DNA of 14,899 bases from Parvularculaceae bacterium UBA4496 (GTDB lineage: Bacteria; Pseudomonadota; Alphaproteobacteria; Caulobacterales; Parvularculaceae), in the NCBI GenBank assembly GCA_002388885.1, contig DGNI01000040.1:15269-30167 (forward strand), written 5' to 3'. Of this stretch, positions 1 through 6,357 are shown piece by piece. Within the stretch, counting starts at the first letter, position 1, and each line of letters opens with the position of its first letter. The notes beneath the pieces were generated by a model. That model was not told the origin of the DNA and did not search any database. It saw only the letters and a list, made by a program, of their open reading frames with translations. The position numbers and the translations under genes were made by a program.

Positions 1-706
1 GGAGGCCCGCCGCCGCCGTCATCTCCTGGGCCGCATCGAACATGTCGGCGCAGGCGTCATCATCCGGCGGCGTCCATCGGCCTTTATCGACGGCGGATGC
101 AAAAGCCGTCTCCGGTTCGATGGTGAGCTGGTACAGCGATAAATGTCCGGCCCCGAAGCCAAGCGCTTCTTCCAGTTCCGCGCGCCAGTCGTCGAGCAGT
201 TGGTCCGGGCGACCGTAGATCAAATCGAAAGTCACGCGCTTGAATTCATCCTGTGCGGTTGCAATGGCGCGTTTCGCGTCGTCAGCGTGGTGGTCACGCC
301 CCAAAAACCTTAGCGCATCATCGCGTAGCGATTGCACGCCCAGCGACAATCTGTTGACGCCGATTTGCGATAGTTCCTGAAAGCGCGCCTGTTCTGCATC
401 GGTCGGATTGGCTTCAAGCGTGATTTCCGCAGCCGCCTCAAAACCCCACAGACGATCACAAGTCTTGATGACATGATCGATGACTTCGATTGGCGCGAGC
501 GATGGCGTGCCGCCGCCGAAATAAAGGCTGGTCAGCCTTCGGCCCGGTGTTCGTTCGGCCCACCGTCCGAGGTCCCGCGTCAAAGCGTCTTTCCATGCCG
601 CAACATCAATCGCGCGGTTTTTGTAAACATTGAAATCGCAATAGGGGCAGATGCGCGCGCAATAGGGCCAGTGAACATAAACGCCGAGCGGCGATGCGAC
701 CGTCAC
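1..706 (-). CDS. hemW: HemW, radical SAM heme chaperone (partial, C-terminus off the left edge)
   Basis: HemW is the cytosolic radical-SAM relative of oxygen-independent coproporphyrinogen oxidase (HemN); it binds heme and hands it to target proteins rather than oxidising coproporphyrinogen. The frame opens with GTG at 706 and reads [19 protein letters not shown], whose CxxxCxxC cysteines bind the 4Fe-4S cluster and whose extra Cys next to DFN is typical of this group. Further on come YFGGGTPS, the EANPT motif, [11 protein letters not shown] and [10 protein letters not shown], all in the order seen in HemW/HemN. About 235 codons are visible, so roughly the last 150 residues lie outside. The GTG overlaps the rdgB stop by 4 bases (GTGA), so the two genes are translationally coupled; rdgB-hemW is a common alphaproteobacterial pair. 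The GTG start is inferred from this overlap and from the fit to the family N-terminus. Confidence 0.93.
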   Translation of the reverse strand, partial: MTVASPLGVYVHWPYCARICPYCDFNVYKNRAIDVAAWKDALTRDLGRWAERTPGRRLTSLYFGGGTPSLAPIEVIDHVIKTCDRLWGFEAAAEITLEANPTDAEQARFQELSQIGVNRLSLGVQSLRDDALRFLGRDHHADDAKRAIATAQDEFKRVTFDLIYGRPDQLLDDWRAELEEALGFGAGHLSLYQLTIEPETAFASAVDKGRWTPPDDDACADMFDAAQEMTAAAGL

Positions 707-1314
707 TGCAGGCAGGCTTTCATCAGCTTACGGAATGCTTCCGCGCGGTGGGAGATGAAATGTTTTTCGGCCGGGTCCATCTCGCCAAAAGTGATGTCGT
801 ACCCCGCAGCGACAAAGATCGGATCATAGCCGAAACCGTTTTCCCCGCGCGGCGGAAAAACCAGCGTACCTCGCACCTCTCCCTCAAACACCGAAGTCTC
901 ACCGTTCGGCCAAGCGAGGGCGAGGGCGCAGACGAATTTGGCCGAATAATCCTCGGTTCCCGCGTCCTCAAGGGCGATCTCGACCTTCTTCATGGCGTTT
1001 TCGAAATTTCGCGGATTGCCGGCCCAGCGGGCAGAATAGATGCCCGGCGCGCAGCCGAGGGCAGTCACGGAAAGGCCGGAGTCATCGGCCAGTGCCGGTA
1101 GGCCCGACGCCCCGGCTGCGGCCTCCGCCTTTAAAATGGCATTCTCGGCGAAGGTGATTCCGGTCTCTTCGGGGTCATCCAGCCCCAGATTTTTTGCGGA
1201 CACCGCCTCAATTCCGAATGGAGACAGTAACTCGTTGATTTCTATCACCTTTCCATCATTGTGCGAGGCAATAACGAGCCTTCCAGGCCCTAGTTTCCGC
1301 ACATTCTCGCCCAT
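703..1314 (-). CDS. rdgB: RdgB/HAM1 family dITP/XTP pyrophosphatase
   Basis: This cytosolic enzyme hydrolyses dITP, ITP and XTP to the monophosphate plus pyrophosphate, which keeps deaminated purines out of DNA and RNA. The 203-aa product shows the family motifs in order: [14 protein letters not shown] near residue 13, the [10 protein letters not shown] segment, LADDSGL with the metal-binding acidic pair, [19 protein letters not shown] and the C-terminal SHRAEAF. Length matches the family (about 200 aa). The frame is open for another 37 codons upstream, but I chose the ATG at 1314. It directly precedes the conserved strand, has an AAGGGA ribosome binding site 8 bases away, and the upstream part is AT-rich regulatory sequence. 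It is the first gene of a unit with hemW. In many alphaproteobacteria rph and hrcA sit upstream; here a divergent small-protein locus replaces them. Confidence 0.95.
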   Translation of the reverse strand: MGENVRKLGPGRLVIASHNDGKVIEINELLSPFGIEAVSAKNLGLDDPEETGITFAENAILKAEAAAGASGLPALADDSGLSVTALGCAPGIYSARWAGNPRNFENAMKKVEIALEDAGTEDYSAKFVCALALAWPNGETSVFEGEVRGTLVFPPRGENGFGYDPIFVAAGYDITFGEMDPAEKHFISHRAEAFRKLMKACLQ

Positions 1315-1339
1315 GTTTTTATCCCTTTTCGAAAAAAAA

Positions 1340-1397
1340 TTATCGTTTTTCGACGAAAACCTCTTGTATTGTTTTTCGATAAGTGTATATCGATAAT
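1340..1397 (+). promoter_or_regulatory. AT-rich divergent control region with CGATAA repeats and a plus-strand promoter candidate
   Basis: A sigma70-like promoter can be read as TTGTTT (1369-1374), a 17-base spacer, then GATAAT (1392-1397), which matches the -10 consensus at five of six positions. The hexamer CGATAA or its complement TTATCG occurs three times (1340-1345, 1377-1382, 1391-1396). TATCGATA (1388-1395) is a perfect 8-base palindrome overlapping the -10. Predicted transcription starts near 1404 and gives a leader of about 190 bases before the first small gene. The repeats could be operators for the XRE regulator encoded at 2468; that is inference. The rdgB promoter must also lie in or near this stretch. 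Confidence 0.45.
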
Positions 1398-1511
1398 CAA
1401 CAAGACGGTGGATCAACCGCCGCAAGCCAGGGTCTGGGCGGCGAGACTAACAGCCAAAGGGCCAAAGAAAAGAAGGTCAGGTCAACGGGCCCGAAACAAT
1501 AAGAAAAGGCG

Positions 1512-1546
1512 AAAAAAAGAGCGGTACAGGAAAACCCGCACCGCTC
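1512..1546 (-). terminator. Strong intrinsic terminator on the minus strand
   Basis: Read on the minus strand from 1546 the sequence is GAGCGGTGCGGG, a TTTT tetraloop, CCTGTACCGCTC and then seven T. The two arms form 12 continuous pairs, two of them G-U. On the plus strand those two pairs become A-C mismatches and no U run follows, so the structure only works as a leftward terminator. It lies 198 bases before rdgB and opposite the leader of the small-peptide gene. No protein gene on the minus strand feeds into it, which implies a non-coding transcript. Confidence 0.75.
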
Positions 1547-1610
1547 AGAAAAGATCAAACGAGTCGCGAACACAGGAAAGAAAAGGAGAAACCCATGCGT
1601 TACACTAACT
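1512..1610 (-). ncRNA. Predicted cis-antisense RNA, about 100 nt, over the start of the 44-aa peptide gene
   Basis: The 3' end is set by the minus-strand terminator at 1512-1546. A 5' end near 1610 is inferred from a promoter-like site at 1617-1647 on the same strand. Such an RNA would be fully complementary to the leader, the GGAG ribosome binding site (1585-1588) and the ATG (1595) of the small membrane-peptide gene, and could block its translation. The arrangement resembles type I toxin-antitoxin loci, but the peptide has no recognised toxin family and no expression data are available. The 5' end and the promoter are less certain than the terminator. Confidence 0.4.
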
Positions 1611-1729
1611 CGAGCGATAATGTCGGCAAATTCGGTGGTTTTGTCAATGGTTTGGCCGTTCTCGTGACGGTCACTTTGATCGGCGCCGGCTACTTTTCGG
1701 CCATTGGTTCCTTCGCTGGGGTCGCATAA
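1595..1729 (+). CDS. 44-aa single-helix membrane peptide, function unknown
   Basis: The product is 44 residues: a polar N-terminus (MRYTNSSDNVGKF), one hydrophobic helix at about residues 14-37 (GGFVNGLAVLVTVTLIGAGY) and a short apolar tail ending FAGVA. The ribosome binding site AAAGGAGA lies 6 to 12 bases before the ATG and is close to ideal, which is the best evidence that the gene is real. The stop shares one base with the next ATG (TAATG at 1727-1731), so the two peptides are probably translated together. The leader is long (about 190 bases) and purine-rich, and opposite it lies a strong minus-strand terminator that predicts an antisense RNA over the start. I recognise no family. It could be a membrane-active peptide, a regulator of the DUF2975 protein downstream, or a small toxin; none of these is shown by sequence alone. 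Confidence 0.65.
   Translation: MRYTNSSDNVGKFGGFVNGLAVLVTVTLIGAGYFSAIGSFAGVA
1617..1647 (-). promoter_or_regulatory. Candidate minus-strand promoter inside the 44-aa peptide gene
   Basis: The minus strand carries a perfect -35 consensus, TTGACA, at 1647-1642. CATTAT follows at 1622-1617 as a -10 with four of six matches. The spacer is 19 bases, longer than the optimal 17, so strength is uncertain. Its position is right to drive the RNA that ends at the terminator 1512-1546. Confidence 0.35.
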
Positions 1730-1878
1730 TGGTTAAGCTGTTCAGAATGGCGGCGGTGGGCGCATTTGCCGCCGTCGCGGCTGCGAGCCTCTTCTCCCTC
1801 GCCACCGCAGCGCCTGGGGAAAATGCTGAGGCGCCCAAGAACTGCCACAAGGCTTTCTGCATCGTCGCGTTTTTCTAA
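1729..1878 (+). CDS. 49-aa exported peptide with a C-x4-C pair, function unknown
   Basis: This small gene starts on the last base of the previous stop codon. Its 49 residues have the shape of a signal peptide: basic MVKLFR, a hydrophobic alanine-rich core to about residue 24, and a likely AxA cleavage after ATAA near residue 28. That would leave a peptide of about 21 residues, PGENAEAPKNCHKAFCIVAFF, whose Cys39 and Cys44 could form a small disulfide ring. The very hydrophobic CIVAFF end suggests membrane or protein contact. No family is recognised. Its coupling to the membrane peptide and its place ahead of DUF2975 and XRE genes suggest a shared role, perhaps signalling or envelope stress; that is inference. 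An alternative is an uncleaved single-helix membrane peptide. Confidence 0.6.
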   Translation: MVKLFRMAAVGAFAAVAAASLFSLATAAPGENAEAPKNCHKAFCIVAFF

Positions 1879-1898
1879 TCCGGCGATGCGAATCCGGC
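1877..1898 (+). repeat. Short direct repeat of AATCCGGC
   Basis: AATCCGGC occurs at 1877-1884 and 1891-1898, separated by six bases, in the 71-base gap between the exported-peptide gene and the DUF2975 gene. A 14-base period is not a helical turn. It may be a processing or protein-binding site, or chance. Confidence 0.35.
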
Positions 1899-1949
1899 AA
1901 AACTGTTCGCCTGAATGTCTCTTTTAATAAACAACGGAGTTGAGCCGGC

Positions 1950-2468
1950 ATGCGAGCGATAGGCAAAGGGTCGCTGGCGTCCATCCTGGCGGTGGGCCTT
2001 CATGTGACGCGGATCATTTTATGGATTGCGCTGGGCGGAGTCGCCATCGCAATGGCGGTTATTCCGTTTGTGCCGTTTCTCGTCGGCGCATTCACCGGAT
2101 CGGATCATGTCGATATCAACGGGGACGGCGGCATAGAGCTTAGCGACTTTTTTGAGGTCGCCTATGCGTTCGTCACCTTCGCGGTGATGCTATTCGTCGT
2201 GAACCGGCTTTTGGAAATTTTAAAGACCCTTCGCTTTGGGTCGCCATTCGTAAAAGAAAACGCCGACCGGTTTCGCAGCCTCGGTTACGCGTTGCTGATC
2301 GGTGAAGGCGCGAAGTTTGTATTCGGTTTTCTGTCGCTCGTTTTCGACGCCGATATCGATATCAATTTCTCCGTCATTACCTGGCTGGCCATTATCGCCG
2401 TTCTCGTTCTTGCTGAGGTTTTCCGCGAAGGCGCGCGCATGAAAGAAGAACAGGATCTGACTGTATAA
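1950..2468 (+). CDS. DUF2975 family four-helix membrane protein with an EF-hand-like loop
   Basis: DUF2975 proteins are small inner-membrane proteins of unknown function, very often encoded next to a Cro/C1-type regulator, as here. The 172-aa product has hydrophobic segments at about 14-46, 67-88, 112-131 and 142-159. The internal loop between helices two and three carries RFGSPFVKENADRFRSLGY, the segment that best identifies the family. Residues 55-66 read DINGDGGIELSD, a near-perfect EF-hand calcium loop (Asp1, Asn3, Asp5, Gly6, Ile8, Asp12), and residues 133-139 (DADIDIN) are also acidic. Both would lie on the same side of the membrane. The stop overlaps the ATG of the XRE gene by one base (TAATG). 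The ATG at 1950 has GGAG ten bases upstream, a little far. Calcium binding is a prediction from the motif only. Confidence 0.85.
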   Translation: MRAIGKGSLASILAVGLHVTRIILWIALGGVAIAMAVIPFVPFLVGAFTGSDHVDINGDGGIELSDFFEVAYAFVTFAVMLFVVNRLLEILKTLRFGSPFVKENADRFRSLGYALLIGEGAKFVFGFLSLVFDADIDINFSVITWLAIIAVLVLAEVFREGARMKEEQDLTV

Positions 2469-2674
2469 TGGGCATTTCCGTCAAACTCGATCGTGTGATG
2501 CTGGACCGCGGCATGTCGCTGACGGAACTGTCGGAACGCGTGGGTGTGACGATCGCCAACCTGTCGATCCTCAAGACAGGCAAGGCGAAAGCGATAAGGT
2601 TTTCGACGCTCGAGGCGATTTGCAAAGAGCTCGACTGCCAGCCCGGGGATATACTTTCCTTCGATGAACAATAA
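2468..2674 (+). CDS. XRE/Cro-type small HTH regulator (DUF2975 partner)
   Basis: The 68-residue protein is almost entirely one helix-turn-helix domain: RVMLDRGMSLTELSERVGVT forms the first helices, IANLSILKTGKAKAIRFSTL the recognition helix and its follow-up, and ICKELDCQPGDILSF the closing helix typical of the YozG-like subgroup. It lacks a sensor domain. It is translationally coupled to the DUF2975 gene by a one-base overlap, and this two-gene module is widespread in bacteria; the membrane protein is assumed to control the regulator. The likeliest targets are its own promoter and neighbours, for example the CGATAA repeats at 1340-1396; that link is inference. It converges with the amidohydrolase gene across 30 bases, and I see no convincing terminator in the gap. 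Confidence 0.9.
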   Translation: MGISVKLDRVMLDRGMSLTELSERVGVTIANLSILKTGKAKAIRFSTLEAICKELDCQPGDILSFDEQ

Positions 2675-2704
2675 ACGGCGGGGACCTGCGCCTGAGGTGC
2701 GGAA

Positions 2705-4822
2705 TTAACCGCCAGTTTGCGTCAATCCGTAATAAAGATTTTCGATAAAGAATGCGGACGGGATGCCTGAGCCGGTCCAGCGAGCAGCGCCAGCATTCAA
2801 TCCTTTTTCTTTCAACTCGACCAAAGTCGCGCCAGCCTTAATTGCAGCTCGCATGCGCTCAATCTCGGCGTCAAGAAAGTCGCGATAGTCGTCTATATCT
2901 GACCCGGCCATCATCGCGCCGTGCCCCGGTACGACGATGGCGTCGTCGGGCACTGTTTCCGCAAGCGTTCGGATGGCGTTTTGATACCCCGCAACCGTCG
3001 CGCCATTTTGATAGTCGGCAACGCCAAGGCCATTCACGAAAATATCACCAGTGAAATAGATCGCCTGTGTGGCGCCGCGCCGTTTGGCGACAACGACCAT
3101 ATCGCCATCCGTGTGTGCGTGTTCGAACGGCAGCGCGGTAAATTCAAACCGGTGAGACCTGAATGTTCGCTCGCTATTGAGGCGAATATCGGGAAGCCCA
3201 TCCGCCGCCAGCGGTTCAAATGCCATGACGCCATACATCTGCGCGCCGTCTTCCATGCGCTGCGCCGCTTTGTCGGTGGTGATAATTTCCGCCTCTTCGC
3301 CGAAAGGTCCGTTCGCGCCGGCATGGTGGTAATGCGTGTTGAAAATCTTGCTAACTTTTGAAACGCCAAGCGCGTCAAGCAGCGCCCGCACATTTTTCTC
3401 TGATCCGATGAACCCGCTGTCGATCAGGACGGCTTCGGCGCCATGGACAAAAACACCGACATTATCGGCGCCGGCGACGCCCGGCACGCGAAGCATATAG
3501 GCGTAATCGCCGATACGTTCAGCTTGATAGGCGAGACGCGGCTCTTCATTTTCCGGCGTATCCAACATAACGCCGTTCTTCATCCGCAAGCTGATCCGAT
3601 TGAGCGCATTGGCGTCTTCTAGCGGGTTATCGTCTAGAACAAGAAAGTTTGCCTCAAAACCCTCGTCGAGCCGGCCGATCTTTCTATCCGGAAACAGTGC
3701 GCGCGGCGTATCCTCAACCAGTCTCGCGTAAAGCGGCGCGGGCGTCTGCCCGGTAATTTCCAGAATGTGCCGGTATTCATCGACCGGAGAACCGCCAAAA
3801 TCGGCGCCAATGATAAGGTTCGCGTTATGCTTGAGCAGCAACGCGATGTTCTGGCGCATGATCTCCGCTATCGTCTCGTAATCTTCATGCTCCTTGTTCC
3901 TCATGGTTGTCGTGACGAGCCAAGCATTGTTGGCGGCGGCTTTTTGCGCCTGCTGTTCCGTCAGCAGCCAGTGCGTAGGGTCCTGATTGTCATAGCCGGT
4001 GGCGGAAGAGCCGGGGCCGGGCGCAACGCGCCATGATCCCGGCAAATGCGCGATAAAGTCGGCGCCGGCGTCGAGCGCCAGCTCAAAATCAGCGGCAGAC
4101 TCAACATGCACAGATGCCCGTTTCCCTGCGCTTTGCGCCGCTTCTATGACGCCGGAGAGTAGCGCCGGAGGAAGGCCAAGCTGTCCGTCGTAAGCGGGAT
4201 CGTTCACGCGCTTTTCATGTTCTTCCGAGAACGCGACGATAATCTTGATGAAATCGAGGTCGTCTCGCTTGGGTAGCTCGGCGGCGAGCCGCGCAACATC
4301 AGCAGGATCAGAAATCGTGTAAAAAAGATCGCCTTCCGGCTCTTTGTCCGTGGGGCCAAGCGCCCCCTGTTCCCGCATGTTTCTTTTGAAATGTATGACA
4401 GCAGAATTCGGACCGGAAACAATGGTATGCGTCAGCAAAACATCTGGCGTGACTTTTTGTGAAATTTTTGTGCGTGTTTCGTCAGACACGGATGTAAATG
4501 AATCCTGCACCATTACGTAGAACAGGCCATCTTTGACGAAACGCTCAAGCGCGCCAGTCTCGTATTCCGGTGATCCGCCGGTGAGGCTGTGAGAGTGCGC
4601 GTCCGCGTAGGGCGGCGTGACATATCCGCCGCCGAGGTCGATGATTTTGTCCGGATCTCTTTTCGGCGTTTTCACGATGACGCCGTCAGCGACAAAAAAA
4701 TCCGTCTTGGCGAAATTGCTTCCGTCGAAAACGTAACCGTTCACGAATTTATATGTTTCAGCGACAGCGCTTTGCGAACAAAGAGTGACAAGCGCGAGCG
4801 CGCTTACAGCAAAGATTTTCAT
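2705..4822 (-). CDS. Exported amidohydrolase fused to a metallo-beta-lactamase-fold domain
   Basis: A 705-aa exported protein with two hydrolase folds. Residues 1-22 are a signal peptide (MKIFAVSALALVTL, cut after AVA). Residues about 23-410 are an amidohydrolase with a full metal set: HSH at 76/78, a candidate carboxylated Lys193, His239, His259 and Asp341, plus the C-terminal GRLDEGFEANFLVLDDNP segment. Residues about 420-650 are an MBL fold with His570 in HTDGD, Asp593 in YFTGD and His634 in VPGHG. Its first motif reads NTHYHHAGANG: the Asp-His of the usual HxHxDH is missing, as if two residues were deleted. Substrate unknown. The start at 4822 has GGAG six bases away and opens the signal peptide; an ATG six codons upstream is less likely. 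The MFS gene ends 79 bases upstream on the same strand, so co-transcription is possible. Confidence 0.88.
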   Translation of the reverse strand: MKIFAVSALALVTLCSQSAVAETYKFVNGYVFDGSNFAKTDFFVADGVIVKTPKRDPDKIIDLGGGYVTPPYADAHSHSLTGGSPEYETGALERFVKDGLFYVMVQDSFTSVSDETRTKISQKVTPDVLLTHTIVSGPNSAVIHFKRNMREQGALGPTDKEPEGDLFYTISDPADVARLAAELPKRDDLDFIKIIVAFSEEHEKRVNDPAYDGQLGLPPALLSGVIEAAQSAGKRASVHVESAADFELALDAGADFIAHLPGSWRVAPGPGSSATGYDNQDPTHWLLTEQQAQKAAANNAWLVTTTMRNKEHEDYETIAEIMRQNIALLLKHNANLIIGADFGGSPVDEYRHILEITGQTPAPLYARLVEDTPRALFPDRKIGRLDEGFEANFLVLDDNPLEDANALNRISLRMKNGVMLDTPENEEPRLAYQAERIGDYAYMLRVPGVAGADNVGVFVHGAEAVLIDSGFIGSEKNVRALLDALGVSKVSKIFNTHYHHAGANGPFGEEAEIITTDKAAQRMEDGAQMYGVMAFEPLAADGLPDIRLNSERTFRSHRFEFTALPFEHAHTDGDMVVVAKRRGATQAIYFTGDIFVNGLGVADYQNGATVAGYQNAIRTLAETVPDDAIVVPGHGAMMAGSDIDDYRDFLDAEIERMRAAIKAGATLVELKEKGLNAGAARWTGSGIPSAFFIENLYYGLTQTGG

Positions 4823-4877
4823 GAGAGACTCCGCTCGCATAAAGTTTCTGTAATCGCGCCCGACAAAAGAATAGGGT

Positions 4878-4888
4878 CGTCTCAGACG
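4878..4888. promoter_or_regulatory. Palindrome CGTCTCAGACG between the MFS and amidohydrolase genes
   Basis: A perfect inverted repeat with five-base arms around one central base lies in the 79-base gap. On the minus strand it sits inside the 17-base spacer between TTGCGG and TATTCT, a weak -35/-10 pair pointing at the amidohydrolase. It is a plausible operator, but short palindromes occur by chance. Confidence 0.3.
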
Positions 4889-4901
4889 GTCCGCAAGTCG
4901 A

Positions 4902-6188
4902 TCAGGAATAGGGCGCGGCGGCGGGCTCTGCGGGTGGTTTTATGGCTTGTGTGTCCTCTCGAGGTATCGCCGCGCCCACGGTCCGGCTCGACCATGCGAA
5001 AACAAGAAGAGCAGCAGCAAGAACGGTTGTAAAATAATAAGGCGCCTGCGGCGCAAATCCGTAAAGCCAGAAACCAAGCACAGGCGAAACGATAAACCCG
5101 GCGGCGCCGGCGGAATTGGCAAGGCCGATGGCGGCGCCCTGTTCTTCGGGCTCGACCGCGATGGAGGTTGCAGATGTCGCCGCCGGAATGGCGAGACCTG
5201 CGCCGAAGCCGGCAATCATCATGCCGCTAACCACTGGCCACAGACTGTCGGTCATCCAGATAAAACTGTGCCCGGCGAACATCAGGAGCGGCGCCGCCCG
5301 CATCAATCGCGCAGGGGGGAGTCTGAAGCGCCGAACGAGAACCAGTTGCGCGAAAAGCGACGCCATAGCGCCGGCTGTGAGGCCGATGCTGACATAACCG
5401 GGCGCGGCGCTGGTCGAATATCCGAGCTGGTCGATGAAATAAAATGCAATCGTCTGAATGGGGATGGCGTTGATAATGCTGAACGCCAAGGCAAAGGCAA
5501 AAAATGGAACCAGCCTTTTGTCGGTCAGCGAAACCGGCGCGCCCGCCTTTCTTTCTTTCGGCCCGGTCCGTTCCGGCAGAAAGAAGAAGACGGCGAGGCT
5601 CATGGCCGCCGCCAAAATAGCGGCGGCGAAAAACGGCGCCGTCGGCCCGATCAATATGGTCACGGCGCCAAAGCTCGGCCCCAGCATGGCGCCAAAGCCG
5701 AAGGCGGCGGTGAACCCGGCAATGCCGGCGGTCCGGTCGGACTTACTGGTGCGGTCGGCGATATAGGCTTGGGCGGCGGGCGGGCCCGCCGAACCGATAA
5801 TGCCGTAAAGTGACCGGGTGGCGACCATCAAAAGATAAAGCGGCAATCCGGAAATGACGCCGGCGAGCCCCAGTTCAATCGATCCCGCAAACAGCGTCAT
5901 GGACACCGCAAAGCCGAGAAGGCCAGTCAGGATGAACGGTTTGCGGCCGCGCAAGTCGCTTCGTCGCCCCCACAAAGGTCCGAGAAACACCCACGCGCTT
6001 GCCGAGATCATGAAGATCGCGCCAACCTGAAAATTCGAAAGGCCGATATCGCGCGCAAGCGGCGGCAGCACCGAAAATACGATCGTCTGACCCATGCCGG
6101 CGCAGACCGCGCCCGCCAGCAGCAGCGCGATGGCGAACTGCCGTTGACGGGGACTGGTCACCGCCTTCGCGGCTGCGTCAGCCGTCAT
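4902..6188 (-). CDS. MFS transporter, 12-helix drug/metabolite exporter type
   Basis: An inner-membrane permease of the major facilitator superfamily, 428 aa, with about twelve hydrophobic segments. The loop after helix two, GPLWGRRSDLRGRKPF, is the signature motif A of the family. The helix-five stretch GAMLGPSFGA fits the motif C of proton-driven exporters (DHA1/TetA-like), so export of a small organic compound is the best guess. The substrate cannot be read from sequence. The tail ends in a proline/alanine-rich segment. I chose the ATG at 6188 because 40 upstream in-frame residues are hydrophilic and unlike the family; the ribosome binding site there is weak, so the start is the uncertain part. 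It is transcribed divergently from the GFA-family gene and is followed by the amidohydrolase fusion, which might process a compound it handles; that last point is inference. Confidence 0.88.
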   Translation of the reverse strand: MTADAAAKAVTSPRQRQFAIALLLAGAVCAGMGQTIVFSVLPPLARDIGLSNFQVGAIFMISASAWVFLGPLWGRRSDLRGRKPFILTGLLGFAVSMTLFAGSIELGLAGVISGLPLYLLMVATRSLYGIIGSAGPPAAQAYIADRTSKSDRTAGIAGFTAAFGFGAMLGPSFGAVTILIGPTAPFFAAAILAAAMSLAVFFFLPERTGPKERKAGAPVSLTDKRLVPFFAFALAFSIINAIPIQTIAFYFIDQLGYSTSAAPGYVSIGLTAGAMASLFAQLVLVRRFRLPPARLMRAAPLLMFAGHSFIWMTDSLWPVVSGMMIAGFGAGLAIPAATSATSIAVEPEEQGAAIGLANSAGAAGFIVSPVLGFWLYGFAPQAPYYFTTVLAAALLVFAWSSRTVGAAIPREDTQAIKPPAEPAAAPYS

Positions 6189-6332
6189 GGGTTTTGTGGT
6201 CTGCTCGTCGATGGGAAAGCTCCGTCTCGTTCGGCTCAAACACCATGCGCCGGAGCGGTTTGCAATCGCCCAAGGCGCTATCGTTTGCCGTTTGCGGCGT
6301 TGCGCCACGCGCCGCGCCCGTTAAAGTGATCT

Positions 6333-6350
6333 CTCCTGAGGGACTCGGAG
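6333..6350 (+). promoter_or_regulatory. Hairpin that sequesters the ribosome binding site of the GFA-family gene
   Basis: CTCC (6333-6336) and GAG (6338-6340) pair with CTC (6344-6346) and GGAG (6347-6350), giving seven pairs with one bulged T and a GGA loop. The GGAG is the ribosome binding site for the ATG at 6358. The fold could limit translation or act as a switch; it may also be chance in GC-rich DNA. Confidence 0.35.
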
Positions 6351-6357
6351 GCGCTTT

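Noticed and set aside
1315..1425. 37-codon N-terminal extension of rdgB
   Set aside because: The sequence is AT-rich promoter-like DNA and the translated part is not seen in RdgB proteins; the ATG at 1314 has a ribosome binding site.
1519..1546. The same hairpin as a plus-strand attenuator of the small-peptide module
   Set aside because: On the plus strand two pairs are lost as A-C mismatches and no U run follows, so termination is only supported on the minus strand.
1369..1608. Open frame of 79 codons rich in Lys and Arg in the leader of the small-peptide gene
   Set aside because: It lies on purine-rich leader sequence, has no ribosome binding site, overlaps the better-supported 44-aa gene and contains the terminator hairpin; the composition alone explains the basic residues.
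4947..5813. Plus-strand open frame of 288 codons opposite the MFS gene
   Set aside because: The minus-strand frame gives a full 12-helix transporter with motif A; the plus frame is a low-complexity Gly/Arg/Lys shadow made by GC-rich third positions.
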